A stretch of 64,000 nucleotides of DNA from Manihot esculenta (GCF_001659605.2 NC_035172.2:22427973-22491972); one strand, 5' to 3'. Positions 24,690 to 38,237 are shown, counted from the first letter of the stretch. Program-made: numbers and translations. Notes: generated by a model from the letters alone, not told the origin.

Positions 24690-25140
24690 TTTAAAACAGA
24701 ACTTCATCTGGCTGTTATATGCAACTTCTTCATCCATTTCATCTCAAAAGATGATAATCAAACCTTAAGATTACTAATTATAATCACTAGCATTTTTAGT
24801 TATTAGTATGTCGTCTACGTACAATGATAAGATTACTAATTTATTCTTGGATCTTTTTGGTATATTTACAATGACCCTTATTGATCATAGTGAAATCATA
24901 AATCCAACTGTATTATGAAATCTAATATACCACAGTCTCGAAGACTGTTTAAGGTCTTAGAATGGTTTTAAGAATCTATGCACTTTGTGTTCTTGGAAAT
25001 TTACACCGAAACTAAAGGTTATTTTATGTAAATTTTAATTCTCCATTTTAGAAAAAATAGTCTTTACATCCATTTGATATAATTTAAGATTCAATTTAGC
25101 AACTAATACAATTTAACAATAAAAAAAACCTTATCGAAGT
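24690..25140 (-). pseudogene. Ty1/copia reverse transcriptase relic
   Basis: Read on the minus strand with frameshifts, the order of copia RT motifs is visible: a QMDVKT-type box near 25070, a QEHKV then LKQSSRLWY box near 24930-25000, then LSLYVDDILI with the catalytic YVDD at 24810-24821. Flanking sequence from about 24.2 to 27.5 kb is probably more of the same decayed element, because a Gly/Lys-rich gag-like stretch lies upstream near 26.7 kb. No LTR pair could be placed. It is old and dead. Confidence 0.6.
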
Positions 25141-28100
25141 AAACCTGACAATAAGTTTAAAAAATCCTTATAATTCTTTCATTCCTATATATTGTGTGTA
25201 CTTCCTTAGCTACCAAACAAGATTTGTATCTCTTGATACTACCGTTAGCCTTACGTTTCACTTTGAGAATCTACTAATTCTCAATCGTTATACTTTATTT
25301 TGAGAATTCACTAATTCTCAATTGCTTTATATCCTAATAGCAACTCCACATTGACTAACTTTTTATTGACTTTATTTTCTATTCCATTATTTCAATCCAT
25401 TTTTTATCTTAACTGAAAATCTAAGAGCTTAAGAAACACATTTCTTAGACATCTCTATCAACAGTAATAATAAATACTTTTCCTTCGATCTCAAAACGAC
25501 AATCAGAAATCCTTGGATGACTCGTTCTTCATAGCTGAGATTTATCTATTGCTCCCACTTGAACATATGTCTATCAAAATTTCTATAGCAAAGTAGCTTG
25601 GTCGCGAGTTTAATTTATAAATAAAACTTGTCCTATCTTCACATGCTTAAAATAATAGTAAAAAGAATATGATGCCTTATGATTTAAAGTTGATTATACT
25701 TCCATTCTCTTGCTCACTAAGAAAGAATATCCTTCCTCTTGAATCTAAAATTTATGAAGGTTCATGAGCAATTTTACAACCCTATGGTTTTAAAGTCCAT
25801 AAATAAATGTGTATTTAGTCCATAACTCATATAGAGTGGAAGTTACTAATTATGTGGGTACTAGATTAAGTTCAATAGTGATTACTAATAATGTATCACC
25901 CTAATTGATTAACAAAATTAGCTCATCTCATTATTGACCTAACCTAATAGGATTTTATTTCTCCTTTCTGTTACACAATTTCTAAATTGCTCTAATAGGA
26001 ATTTTTTTAGCTCGATTGATTCTTAACGTCTTTACTTTTCTGTCTAATTGATTTCTCAACTAAAACCCAAAAATTTAATGAAGCAACTTAAAGTCTCAAT
26101 TTAGTGAGATACCAAATAAACTTAACCTTACAAAGAGTAGCCATTAATTATGAAATAGATGTCCTCTTATGTCTAGTCCCACATACATATAATCACATTT
26201 ACTAGAAAAGATTAAACACAATATAATCACATTTCAAATTAGGCAATATTTATAAGTGGATATATCTACCTTATTTGCATATCTTTTAACTTATGAGGTT
26301 AAACATAGCATACCACGTATTTACATCATTTATAGACGTATTAAAAGATGTAAAATAAGAAAAAAAAATATACTATTGAAGTTACATATAACTTCTAAGC
26401 CAATATGAGTATATATGGAATCTCTAGTACCACTAGAATTTATACTTAAAATAAGTTTATACATAATTCATGAAAAAAAAAAGTTTAATCAACACCAACA
26501 CAAATAACAAATTTATTGAATTTATGGAACAAGATATAACAAGCTCGTAGGTGATTAAGCCCTTCACTTCAACTTTGGAGTTATTTCCTAATAAATAGCT
26601 ATCTTGCTCATAGAAGAAGTCATTAAAATTTTACGAAGGTATTCCGATCCTGTTTTATACAGTTAAAATATTTGACTTTAGCAATGTTTTCCTTCTTCTA
26701 TCCGAAAGGACCTCTGCCCTTCTCTTTATTGTTGTTTCTTGTTGGGCTAAACTTTTCCTATCCTATACTATTTACCACCTTGATGTTTTCGCTAGTTTCC
26801 CTTTCTTCCTTAGGAATTAAAGCAATTATGTACACTTTTTTATTCATTAGATTTAAACGCAGACATTTCTACTCTAGCTCTAAGAAGCGCATAGTATCTT
26901 CTATATACTTAATATAGAAGTTGTGGGTAAACAATATTTTTCATGTGATCCTAGGTATTTGGGCAAAAAACATATGACCGCTCGAACATTATGTTTGTCA
27001 ATCAAAATATCACAAGTATCTTTTAACTCATTCACTATACTACTCATGATCTTAAGACATATTCTTATATCATAATGAGAACTCTTCCTATAAATGTCTG
27101 ATTATATAGTGTGAGCTATAAGATTGACAAACGAGATTGATAAGCGAGCTTTCTTTAAATCTTACTTTCAAGTGCAGATCATATGTCTATTATTAAATTA
27201 TATTTTTGTAAATTCAAGCATAACTATATCATGCATACTACTCACAAAAGTGATGTGAGCAGCTGAATTCATTTCTTTCAAACATCATATGCCTCACGGT
27301 TCAACATATGTTAGCCGTGTTGCCCTATTCTTAAATTTTCATAATTAGGCTAAGAGATCCTAGAGCTCCTAATTTCTCGAGCACATACTGAATTTTCTTA
27401 CTTTAAATTTCATAATTATCCTCATTTAGCTTCTCCACTTATTAAGATAAGCTAAAAAGATTTAGAAGCAGATATTGTTCTTAATTTAAATTAGGGATAT
27501 TTATGCACATGATTTAATATCTTAGTTCCTATATACACTAACCTTAATAATAATAAATTATATTAATAATTATTTTACATTAGACTTTAGAGTCGAAAGT
27601 TCATTACATTTCCAATCATTGTCTAAAATACAAATGTATTATAAAAATTAATTATAATTAATTATGTTAAGATTCATGTCTTAAATTACTTATAATTTAA
27701 GAGTTTTAAAATATTTTATAATTGATATCCAGAAACATCAACTCATATACCACATATCAACATATGATATAAAAATAATGGACAATTAACAATTCATGAA
27801 ACTAAATAACATATTATTTAAAATCATGAAACAATGAAAGATAATATTGTTCATTATAAAATTATTCATAGTAGCATAAACAAACTACATGGATAACAAT
27901 AATTTCCAAAATAAACTATTCATGTCAAATATAGACTCAAGACACATGTATAGAATATTCAAGAAACATGTATAGAATCTCATCTAGTCAATTCAGATTA
28001 CAGTCAACACTAGGAAGTTTTGGCATAACTATAGACTTACTATTAAGTCTTGATAATCCTGTCGAATGACACATCGTCTTATTTGTAATCCATTTGGAAT

Positions 28101-28292
28101 ATTCACTAATGAATTCTAATATAAGGTGACTGTAGGACTTGTTGATATTCTGCCAATTAGAATCCAAAATTTCTTTTAGATTGAAATTAGGCAACACGAT
28201 CCTTAAAAAAAACATATCTTTATTTGTCTTGTAAAAAAAGGAAATCCAAAAAGGAAATTATAATTCACATCAATGATAAACTACACTAGATG
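25141..28292. other. Probable decayed continuation of the copia relic, then spacer
   Basis: The base composition is less extreme than the spacers to the left, and short frames on the minus strand resemble broken integrase and gag pieces up to about 27.5 kb, but no motif is firm enough to annotate separately. Beyond 27.5 kb only AT-rich spacer is seen. Confidence 0.3.
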
Positions 28293-29813
28293 GTAGGGCT
28301 GAGCACTATTCGGTTTATATTAAAAAAACCAACCGAACTGATTTAATTCAATTAGGATTATATAGTAAATCAGTTTGGTTCAGTTTTATTTTTAAAATTT
28401 TCAGTTTAATTGATTTAATTTGATTTTGAAAATTAAAATCTCAATGAAATTGAATCAAACCGTATAAATATATTTGAAACTTTAATTAAGCATAACCTTT
28501 ATTGTGTCTTTATGGTTAACTGCCGCAACGTAAACGCGTGCAAAAGTAAAATCTAGATAGGTTTAGAGAAAAGTGAATAATTCTGAATGGAAAATAAGGT
28601 GTCTCACAAAATATGATATATGTCTTAAATAGACATACAAAAAAATTCGAAAAAATTCTAAAATACAGATAAAAAAATTTTAGAGGCCATTTTGAAGCCC
28701 TAAATAACATTTTTGGGTCTCGTGACAGGCCGTTATATAGCCAAAGGCAAGTAATAAATGTAGATATTTGAACAAGCTTTTCGAATTAGCGTCGTAATAG
28801 TGATTATGATACCCGTAGCAAAAGTTATGATCAAAATGCTTTTTGCAGTTTAGTGGGCGCATTTAGGCCGGTCCGCCCGTTATAAATATTTTGGTCCATC
28901 TCGTTCGCATCACTAACTAATTAAGATGAAATGCAAGAGGTCTAAGGATCCAAAATATATTAAGATAAAATTAAAATCTTAATAAAATTGAATCAAATCG
29001 TATAAATATATTTGAAGCTTTAATTAAGCATAACCTTAAATGTTATTTTTCTTTTTCTTATCTTTAGATCTAACTATCCACTCTTAATAAATCTCAACCG
29101 TAAATTCTATGTGTATATTGATTATTTAAAAAGAAAAACCCTAGCTATCTTCTTTGTTTTCTCTCTGCCGCCTCTCCTTCTTCAATCCTTCATCTCCTCT
29201 CTCATCCGAATATCAGCAACCAGTGCATCTCCAATATTATAGTAGCGATGTAGCTCCATGCCGCCTCCCAATGTCACAGCGGCCTCCATCTTTATCGGTG
29301 TCGTCAGTGTTGCATCCTCCAGCTTTGTCAGCACCGCAGCTCCAGCGTTCTCCAGCATGGTGTCACAACTCAAACATCACAGAGTTGCATCACAAAAGCA
29401 ACGTTGTAGCTTCAATTGATAGATCTTTATGTTGTTTATATTTCTAGTATTGTGTTTCTTCTAATTCTAAGATGAGTTTATAATATAAGTATTGTGTTGA
29501 TTTGTATTTTTATAGTGTAAATCTTCTTTCTTTCCATTTAGATGGGTGTTTGACATGAAAATGCAAGAAAATAAGGAGAAAAAGATTAAATCCATATTGT
29601 TTGGCTTGAGAGAAACAGAAAGAATCTTTAGAGAAGAGAGAAAATTTTGAAATAAAAAATGGAATCAATTTTGAACCGAAAAAATTAATTCGATTCGGTT
29701 CAATTCTTTTAGTCATATTGGTTCGATTTAATTTTTAAATTTTTAAAAGTTTGGTTTTTAGGTTTTTTGATTCGGTTCGCTTTTAACGGAACTGACCAAT
29801 TACTCACCCCTAC
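28293..29813. mobile_element. Large terminal-inverted-repeat element with internal cargo
   Basis: The left end GTAGGGCTGAGCACTATTCGG and the reversed right end GTAGGGGTGAGTAATTGG match each other and the ends of the 454-bp element at 13455. Both terminal arms contain TTCGGTT-type words. The interior is 1.1 kb longer than in the small copy. It holds a direct repeat of about 65 bp (about 28437-28502 and 28970-29035) and a pyrimidine-rich, gene-leader-like stretch (29135-29450) with AAAAACCCTAGC. No transposase frame is visible, so it would be non-autonomous. The boundaries are inferred from the inverted repeats only. Confidence 0.4.
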
Positions 29814-29827
29814 TAAACATTATCTCA

Positions 29828-32800
29828 TTTAAAATGTTTATAGGATCCATATTCATCTAATTGAACTCTTTACTCTGTAAAAGTGCTCGTACGAGCCTAC
29901 GAATGACTTGCATCCCATTGGAAGTTGCTATTATATTTTTGTACATGTACAAAAAATAACAGTAAAAAAAATGATAGTGATATCATCAACAAAAAAAAAC
30001 TTTGAACATTTTTCAAACAAAAATATTTTTAAAAAATTATTTAATAATAATATAAAATTATTAAAAAATAATTATATAAAAAAATGCCCAATTTTTTTTT
30101 TTTTATAAATGTCACTCATAAAAAATTTATAAATTTTGTACTTGAAATTTTTTCTTTTTTTTTTTTTAAATAGCATAACTTCTTTCTGTTAATTAAAAAA
30201 AAAAAAAAAAGGCTTACGCTGCCCAAGCCCATGCACAGGCTGGGCCGTGACCCAACCTGTGCACGGCCCAGTACTGTGCGCATGGCTAGAGCGGTCCAGG
30301 TACCCAACACGAGGCCTACGCGCAGTTCGATGCCGCGCGCTTGGGCTTGCACAATCCAGGTGCCTAGCATAGATATGGCCTGGTGCTACGCAAGGTCTAG
30401 GTCGGTGTGTTCTAAACTCAGTAGCCTGAACCAGTCTCTCACGTGCCTCATTTTCTTCCTGAATCTTTTCGGTATGAAATCTTGGTGTTTCAAGTCATCC
30501 TGTGATATTTTATTTTATCAAAAGCTATCCTATACTAGAGTTTGGGATTCACCTACCCTCTAATGTGTGAAAAAAAAAATTCTAGAAACATTCTAAACAT
30601 ATTATATATAAAAAAATGGTTACAACTTTAATAATTTATATCTCAACCAATATATATTGAAAAAATGTATGCAATGTACCGTTGAAAAGCTTTTTTATTT
30701 TACGAGCTTTTAAGAGATACTAAAATCACAATTTACAAAAAGAGTATACAACATGATACAAGCAACTAAAGATGTCTACCTAGAACTTATTTGAATAAGA
30801 AAACAAGTATATGCAATTCTTAAAAAAAAAAACAATAAAACTATAGTATACAAGGAATTAGGTTCTAATATTAATATTGAAAAATTCATAAAATTTTCAG
30901 GCTCCAAAATAAATAAACAATACACCAAAAGGCACTTTAAAATGTTTATAGGATCTATTTCGAAGATAATCAACTATCTAATTATTTCATTTGCTTGAAC
31001 TCTTTGCTCGGTAAAAGTACTTGTACGAGGCTATGAATGGCTTGCATCCCATTGAAAGCTGATATTATATTTTTGTACACATAAAAAAAATGAAAGCCCA
31101 GAGAAATGATAGTGATATCATAAAAAAAATATTTTGAAAATTTTTCAAAAAAATATTTTTTAAAATATTATTTAATAATAATCTAAAATTATTAAAAAAT
31201 AATTATATAAAAAATAACCAATTTTATATTTTTTAAAATGTCACTCATACAAAAATTTATAAATTTTGGAGCAAAAATTTTTTCTATTTTTTTAAATGGC
31301 ATAATTTCTTTTTTTTATTTAATTTAAAAAAATAAAAAAAGGATTAGGCTGCCTAAGTCTATGCAGGCACCTAACACAAGGCCTGCATGTAGTCTGGTGC
31401 TGTGCGCTTGGGCTTGTGTAGTTACGAGCATGGGCTTGTGCAGTCAGACGCCTAAAGCAGGTGCAGCCTGGTGCTATGCATGGTTTGGATGGTGCCTGGT
31501 GCTATGCATGGTTTGGATGGCGTGTTCCAAACTCAGTAGCCTGGACTAGCCTCTCACGCGCCTTTATTTCTTCCGAATCTTTTCAGTATAGCATCTTGGT
31601 ATTTCAAGTCATCTTGTGATATTTTATTTTGTCAAAAGCTATCCTATACTAAAGTTTGGGATTCACCTACCCTCCATTGTGAATAAAAAATAAAATTCTA
31701 GAAACATTATAAACACATTGTATAAAAAAAAAGTTACAACTTTGATAATTTATATTTCAACTAATATACATCAAAAAAATGCATGCAATGTACTGTTAGA
31801 AATTTTTTTTCTAAGAGCTTTCAAAAGATACTAAAATCACAATTTACAAAAAGAGTATACAACATGATATAAGCAACTAAAAAAACTCTACCTAGAACTT
31901 ATTTGAATATAAAAATAATTATTTGCAATTCTTAAAAAAAAATAACTATAAAATTATGGCATACAAGGAATCAAGTGCTAATACCAATATTGAAAAATTC
32001 ATAAATTTTTTAGGATCAAAATAAATAAACAACATACTAAAAGACACCTTGAAATGTCTATAGGATTAATTGCTAAGATAATCAACTATCTAATCATTTC
32101 ATCTACCTAAACGCTTTACTCAATAAAAGTACTCCTACGAGACTATGAATGACTTGCATTCCATTGAAAACTGATATTATATTTTCATACACATAAAAAA
32201 ATAATAATGACCCAAAAAAAAATAATAGTGATATCATCAACAGAAAAAAAAAACTTTTGGAAATTTTTTAAATAACTTATTTTTAAAAATAATTATTTAA
32301 TAATAATCTAAAATTATTAAAACATAATTATATAAAAATCTCAATTTTATTTTTTTTATAAATTTAACTCATAAAAAGATTTATAAATTTTAGAACATAA
32401 TTTTTTTTAAATGGCATAATTTTTTTAATTTAAAAAATGATTAAAAAAATAGGCTTAGCCTGCCCAAGTCAGTGCGTGGGCTGGGCCGTGACCCAGCCTG
32501 CATGCGGCCAGTGCGGTCTAGGTGCCCAACAGTAGGCCTGTGCGCAGTCCACTGCCGTGTGCTTAGGCTTGCGCAGGCACCTAGCGCAGGCGCAGTTTGG
32601 TGCTGGGCACGGCCTGGGTAGCCTCTCGCTCGCCTTAATTTCTTTCCGAATCTTTTCGGTATGAAATATTAGTGTTTCGAGTCATTTTGTGATATTTTGT
32701 TTTCTCAAAAGCTATCCTATACTAGAGTTTGGGATTCACCTATCCTCTACTGTGAATGGAAAAAAAAATTCTAAAAACATTCTAAACAGATTGTATAAAA

Positions 32801-33100
32801 AAAAATGTCACAACTTTGATCATTTATATCCCAACCAATATACATCAAAAAAATGCATGCAATATACTGTTGGAAAGCTTTTGTTTTTTTAAAGAGTTTT
32901 CAAAAAATACCAAAATCACAATTTACAAAAAGAGTATACAGTAAGATATAAGCAACTAAATATGTCTACCTAGAACTTATTTGAATAAAAAAATAATGAT
33001 AAAACTATGGTATACAAGGAATCAGGTTCTAATACTAATGTTGAAAAATCTTTAAATTTTTCAAGATCAAAATAAATAAACAACACACCCAAAGACACAT
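29828..33100. repeat. Three tandem units of about 1.1 kb
   Basis: Units start near 29828, 30936 and 32048 (spacing 1108 and 1112 bp). Each runs through GACTTGCAT(C/T)CCATTG, A-rich sequence with TTAATAATAAT, a GC-rich island (about 30212-30415, 31344-31560, 32452-32640), CGAATCTTTTC, GCTATCCTATACTA(G/A)AGTTTGGGATTCACCTA and AGCAACTAAA. The units are moderately diverged, so the array is not recent. No coding frame is conserved across the units. The identity is unknown; a tandem duplicated LTR or a satellite-like unit are both possible. Confidence 0.7.
31468..31528. repeat. Short tandem duplication in the GC island of unit 2
   Basis: GCCTGGTGCTATGCATGG followed by TTTGGATGG occurs twice in a row, with period about 29 bp. 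Units 1 and 3 have only one diverged copy. Confidence 0.7.
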
Positions 33101-33265
33101 TGTATCACATAGTATATGCACAATCGCGTATTTTCTATGAACCATGCATGTATTTCACAATCTAAGGGCTATCTAGAATTGTAGTGTATTTCTACAAGAA
33201 TCTATATACCTGAATATCTACATATTATATGATTGATGCCCTTTTGTTCTATATGAACACAGGAG
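33101..33265. repeat. Tail of the tandem array, shared with 21354-21525
   Basis: This tail follows unit 3 only and contains GTATCACATA, CTAGAATTGTAG and GATTGATGCCCTTTTG in the same order as the dispersed copy near 21.4 kb. Confidence 0.55.
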
Positions 33266-33986
33266 ATCCCTCGACCCATAAATATGAATTTTTATATAAT
33301 TATATTTTGACATATATATATTAGATAGAGTAAATTATAAAGATTATATAAATTAAAGAAGTGTAATCATGTATACATACAAATAGGTTAAATATATGCA
33401 TACAACATAGATCTTGCGAGAGTGAGAAATATTGATATTTGAAATGTTTGATGAATTAATAGAACATATGACTATAACTAATAAAAGAGAAATGACTTTT
33501 TTGATGCGCTTATCATATAACCCACAGATTGAGATGTTCATGAAATATTAGAGGAAATTCTACCATTTTCGAGTCAAAATTATTACATTTAGCATGATTA
33601 CATAATGTTATTTAAATGAATCATTTAATAACTTGGCAAAAGACATATTAAATAAATGATATAGTCTTGAAATTATAAGAAAGGCACAACTTGTGATAGT
33701 TCTTACTCACTATACTCTTGAACATGTTAAGGGGTGTTATAAGTTTGATAAATCTGAAACTCCTGAAACTATATCTAAGTCTTGATGTCCAGAACTTAAA
33801 AAGTTCTTATTTATTTTGAGTATCCAATCTGTGAATTTTGAATATTTAACTAGTAACTGTATCATTTAGTGTAAAGTTCGGACTATAATTACGTACATTA
33901 TCTTAACTAAAATCCCTTAAATGAAGATTAAAATAACTCAGCTAATATTTTGTTTAAATTTTTTAATTTTTAATTAAATTTTTACA

Positions 33987-33988
<2 letters not shown>

Positions 33989-34052
<64 letters not shown>
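33989..34052. repeat. AAT microsatellite, about 21 repeats
   Basis: An uninterrupted run of the AAT trinucleotide over 64 bp. Length variation between individuals is expected. Confidence 0.95.
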
Positions 34053-34054
<2 letters not shown>

Positions 34055-37000
34055 TGTTTGGACTTAGTTGATAGTGCCTTATTCTTCAATTGATAGACTA
34101 TTCCCAAACTTTATTTTATCTTTAAATATCAAATCCTTTGAAAACTCTCAGCAAACAATTCTAATTATGTATATGTATGTATTATTGTGCATTAAAAGAT
34201 AACATTATTAAGCTAAGTATGTGCAATGAAAACCACTAAAAATCCTATAAGAAATGAAAATCACTAAAAAATCATCTAATTTTTTATAAAAAAAATAAAG
34301 TAGTTGGTTACTTTGAAAAAATACATTTAAATTAATAATGTACCTCTTTCCTTTTTACTAGTAAACTAACTTATCATCCTTGCTTTTATCATATAGAGAT
34401 AATCAGAAGAAAAGATGAGATTTTATAGGAGTATATAACTTAGTTCAACATGAGATTTTGCAAAACTTTGATCCAAAAGAGGCTGATGTAGTAAAATATA
34501 TGCAAAAAAGATTCACATTATTAGAGTTTTCATATTTCTATGTAGGAATCCTACATAACCTTGGAGAGTTGATGCAAAAGGCATAAAAGTGCATTTATTA
34601 AGATGATGCACAACCTACTAGTAGGTTTGCTAGAGATGAAAAAGATTAGAAAAAAAAAAAAAACAAGAAAGAATGCATAAAGAGAGCTCGATAAGACTCC
34701 CATCGTATCAAAAAGCATGGTTGGAGTAAAGGAGGTTGTAGACAAGAATTGATTCCAACGAGGAGTTACTAAAAATATAAGTATGAGGACCATCAATTGT
34801 AGCCAACATCACCTTACTCTCAATGTATCTACAGCAAAAGAGTTGTTGACGGTTCAGGACAAAGAATATTCTTAATGTCATTAAATAACTGATTTTGACA
34901 AAAAAAAAAAAAAAACACAAATCCAATAACCATCATTAGTACCACTAAAAGAAATGAATACAACATAATCAACTTCCATCAGTTTAAAGTGAAAATTGAA
35001 AGAGTTTATAAAGAAAGGGTATTTGAAGATTTATTTATCAAAAAATAAGATGGCACTAGTCAAATAGAGTCAAGATGGGTTGATAGAAGAAGAAAAAAGA
35101 TATAGTAGTGAACAATGAATTAAGTTGAATCATTCATATGGTTGTGGGGGCTATCGGTTAAAAGTATTGTAAAAGATAGGATAAGAAATTGAGATCAAAG
35201 GTGAGAGTGGAGGAGAAGTATATAAATTTGATATGCTTTTGAAATGGTTGTTATTTTCTCCTTATAAGATGGTAAATGAGTAGAAATGTCTCATGATGAG
35301 GCAATAGTTGTAGAGGCCATTATTTTCAACTTTCAAGTCTAAAAATGCTTATGCATAATTGAAACAAAGTTAACTTGTTCCATATAGGATGTTTCAAGCC
35401 ATGAAAGTAAAAGATAACCAAGTAGTCTCTAATCAAGAACCAATCAAGGGAATTGGTGGTCTCGATGCATGTAAAAAGAGTAATTTTATTGCCTCTTACT
35501 TTAGAGAAAACCATACAACTAGAATCCAATATGACACTTGTTTATGGTCAAGCTCCTTATGGCCTATAATATTATTCTTAATCGACCAATGCTATATAAT
35601 TTTGTGATTACTGTCAACAAAAAATACTTATGATGAAGCTTCACAGTGAAATAAAAGTGCCACACTTAAAGGTCATAAAGAGAAATTAATAGTTGTATAT
35701 GGCTAAAATGAAGGCTATAGAATACTAAAAAGAGAAAATGAATCTATAAAGGATAAATATTAGTAAAAAAGTGGGTTGAGAAAAGAGCCATTAGAATCAT
35801 TACAAATATTTGCATTCTTAGAAAGTCATTTCAAATTTTGATGCATTAATTTTGAACTCTATAGACTTAGTCCTCTTTTTTTGCCAAAAATAAATAGGAT
35901 GATTCATTAATTAAAAGCCAGATACAACCTAGCATATAGGTGCAAAACAACACAAGTCCAAAAAACATGAAGAAGAAAAATTCACTAGTCTAATAAGATA
36001 GGGGCACAAGTCCACAAACTAAAAATCTAACCTAGCTACTAGAGAAATCCTAGCATCTTCATTGCTGCTTTCAGCCATAAGTAGAAAGAGACATAATAAC
36101 CCTTTGTAGCCACATGAAGTCCAAACAACAAGTGAGGATTTTAAGAACAATTAATAAGCTCAGTCTTTGTGTTTTATAAGAGGATCGAATAATAGATCTC
36201 ATAATGCCTTCCATGGCCTTAAAAGGTTATAGTCTAAAATAGATCAATCAGCTTAGAGACTCCTAAGTTATCATTTTTCACAATATCCATACATACTTTT
36301 ATAAAGTTGGGAAAAATAATCAAGCAAGGCACTAAGAGGAGCGACATAGTCTAGTCACATGCTCTTGAAAATTTAAAACCACACAATCCATCATCATTCG
36401 ACCCTTATGACAGCCAGCAACCATCAATAAAATAAGACCTATGATCATGCATGGAGTAAGACACTAGGGAGAATAAGACTTTTATTTAAAATAGAACCAA
36501 ATGCCTTCCAATGGCCAAGGTCTTAGCAAAACCCCCTTAAAAAAAGATATTGATAATATAAAATCCTATAAATAGCTGAAATCTACAAAAAAAAAAAAAA
36601 AAAACTATATCACCTAATTGAGTAAGGGAATGATAAAACCCATAACTAGATCGAGAAGGAGTCTCTTGCCCCTACTACTTAGAGGAGACAAAACTATTGA
36701 CGTTTAGTATTGGAGAAACAGAAAAACAACCAAATAGGTAGAGAGCGTCTCTCTATAAAAAAACTAGAAAAGATGAAAAAAATAACAAATTATATCAGCT
36801 TGACAAGCATGAAATCATAATAATAACATTTGTTATAGTCACAAGTTTATTTTGATAATAACATGTAGCATGATTGTATTTGTATTGTCAATTATTCATT
36901 TGACAATAACCATGCCATTCAACTGGAAAAAGTTTGTATTTTAGAAATATTTATTTTTGAGGGTGATATAGCCTTATCCCGTACCATCCTTCCTTGAATA

Positions 37001-37181
37001 GGTAGTTTTTGCCAACTTAACTTGTATATTATAAAGGCATTTTTAGGTTGAATTCCTTTTTAGCTTGCAACATCTATGAAAAATACTCAAATTAACAAGG
37101 AAAATTAGCAATAAATTTATTCATTGTTAATTAAAAATAAATTTAAAATGGGATATAAACTATAATATATTATGGACCAGA

Positions 37182-37184
<3 letters not shown>

Positions 37185-37237
<53 letters not shown>
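37185..37237. repeat. TA microsatellite, about 26 repeats
   Basis: Perfect alternating TA over 53 bp, about 610 bp upstream of the PADRE-domain gene. It can extrude a cruciform and is probably length-variable. Confidence 0.95.
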
Positions 37238-37241
<4 letters not shown>

Positions 37242-37847
37242 TTGATGTCAAAAAAGTTAGCACACGGTTAAATAAGGGATTATAATTTCACAATTAATTT
37301 AAACACTCAAAATTAGTGAATCAATTAGTATTGAATTATAATATCCATCCCTGAATCTTATGCTAGTGCGAATGTAGAAAATAAATAAATACAGTCGATT
37401 TTAGGTAAAAATATGATACATTTTATATTTAGCCAATTTATTTTATAGAAACTATTTTAATTTTTTTATTTTTAGACACAATGAAAAATATTTTTTAATT
37501 AAAGAAATTAAAAAAAAATGCTTGATTTTCTAAAAGATCCTTTTTAAAAAATTCTTAGCACTATCTTTTCAATGTCGTTATCATGAAAAATAAAGCATCT
37601 TTATAGAAAGTAATTTTTTTAAATATTTTTTTACATATAAGATTATGTGAAATATTAATATATATTTTCTGATTAAATGGGTGTATAATATTAAAAATAT
37701 TTAAAATAGAAGAGTCTGGAGTCCAGTGCTGCATGATTCTTTTATCATTTCAGACAATTATTAAAATTGTAGACTGCAATCCATTAATAGCCAGCGTATA
37801 AGTAACTTCACTTTCTCTTCTCCATCTTTCAGCAGATACGACAAACA

Positions 37848-38237
37848 ATGGGCCTATGTGCTTCTTCTCAAAGCCTAAACACTGCGCCACTCTCCACCAA
37901 ACTCATCGCTTCGCCGTTGACGATCAAGGTCATTCACAGCGAAGGCAAGCTTCAGGAGCTGAAACATCCAACCAGAGCCAGTTTTATCAAAATCCAGAAT
38001 CCAAATTGCTTCCTCTGCAGCTTAGAGTCCATGTCCGTCGGCATGTGCGTCCCTCAGGTTTCCGATGACGAAGAGCTGCAACTGGGTCAAATTTACTTCC
38101 TCTTGCCACTGTCTCAAGCCCACAAGCCTCTCTTTCTTTCTGACTTGTGTGCTTTAGCCGCTAAGGCCAGCTCTGCCCTTGGCAACGCCACCGTTGACTT
38201 GTGTTCCAGTGGCGCTTCTAGGGGATTTTTCCGGTGA
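37848..38237 (+). CDS. PADRE-domain (DUF4228) protein
   Basis: A single-exon frame of 129 codons starting MGLCAS, an N-terminal Gly-2/Ser-6 pattern typical of N-myristoylated proteins. The middle carries the family hallmark DEELQLGQIYFLLP (residues 74-87) and the preceding NPNCFLCSLESM segment (51-62), and a LCALAAKASSAL helix follows (100-111). PADRE proteins are plant-specific, small and often induced by pathogens or abiotic stress; their biochemical role is not established. The ATG is the first in frame after a CT-rich leader (37808-37832). The product is slightly short for the family. An overlapping second frame runs on to 38412 with an acidic composition, so a small frameshift or alternative C-terminus is possible. 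No intron is needed. Confidence 0.85.
   Translation: MGLCASSQSLNTAPLSTKLIASPLTIKVIHSEGKLQELKHPTRASFIKIQNPNCFLCSLESMSVGMCVPQVSDDEELQLGQIYFLLPLSQAHKPLFLSDLCALAAKASSALGNATVDLCSSGASRGFFR

Larger units (their letters stand above)
33266..37847. other. Spacer with two microsatellites, no gene seen
   Basis: AT-rich, with many A runs. Open frames are below 85 codons and lack recognisable domains. Part of 35.3-36.7 kb is less AT-rich and may be an old retroelement, but no motif could be read. Confidence 0.5.

Noticed and set aside
26672..26917. A plus-strand 81-codon membrane-like protein
   Set aside because: The hydrophobic run is the antisense of a Lys/Gly-rich stretch belonging to the minus-strand copia relic.
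29154..29447. A 97-codon frame as a host gene
   Set aside because: Ser/Pro/Leu-rich low complexity, with an equally long frame on the other strand and no domain; kept only as possible cargo of the inverted-repeat element.
29828..33100. A CRISPR-like or gene cluster array
   Set aside because: The repeats are 1.1 kb, direct, diverged and non-coding in a plant genome; no spacer structure.
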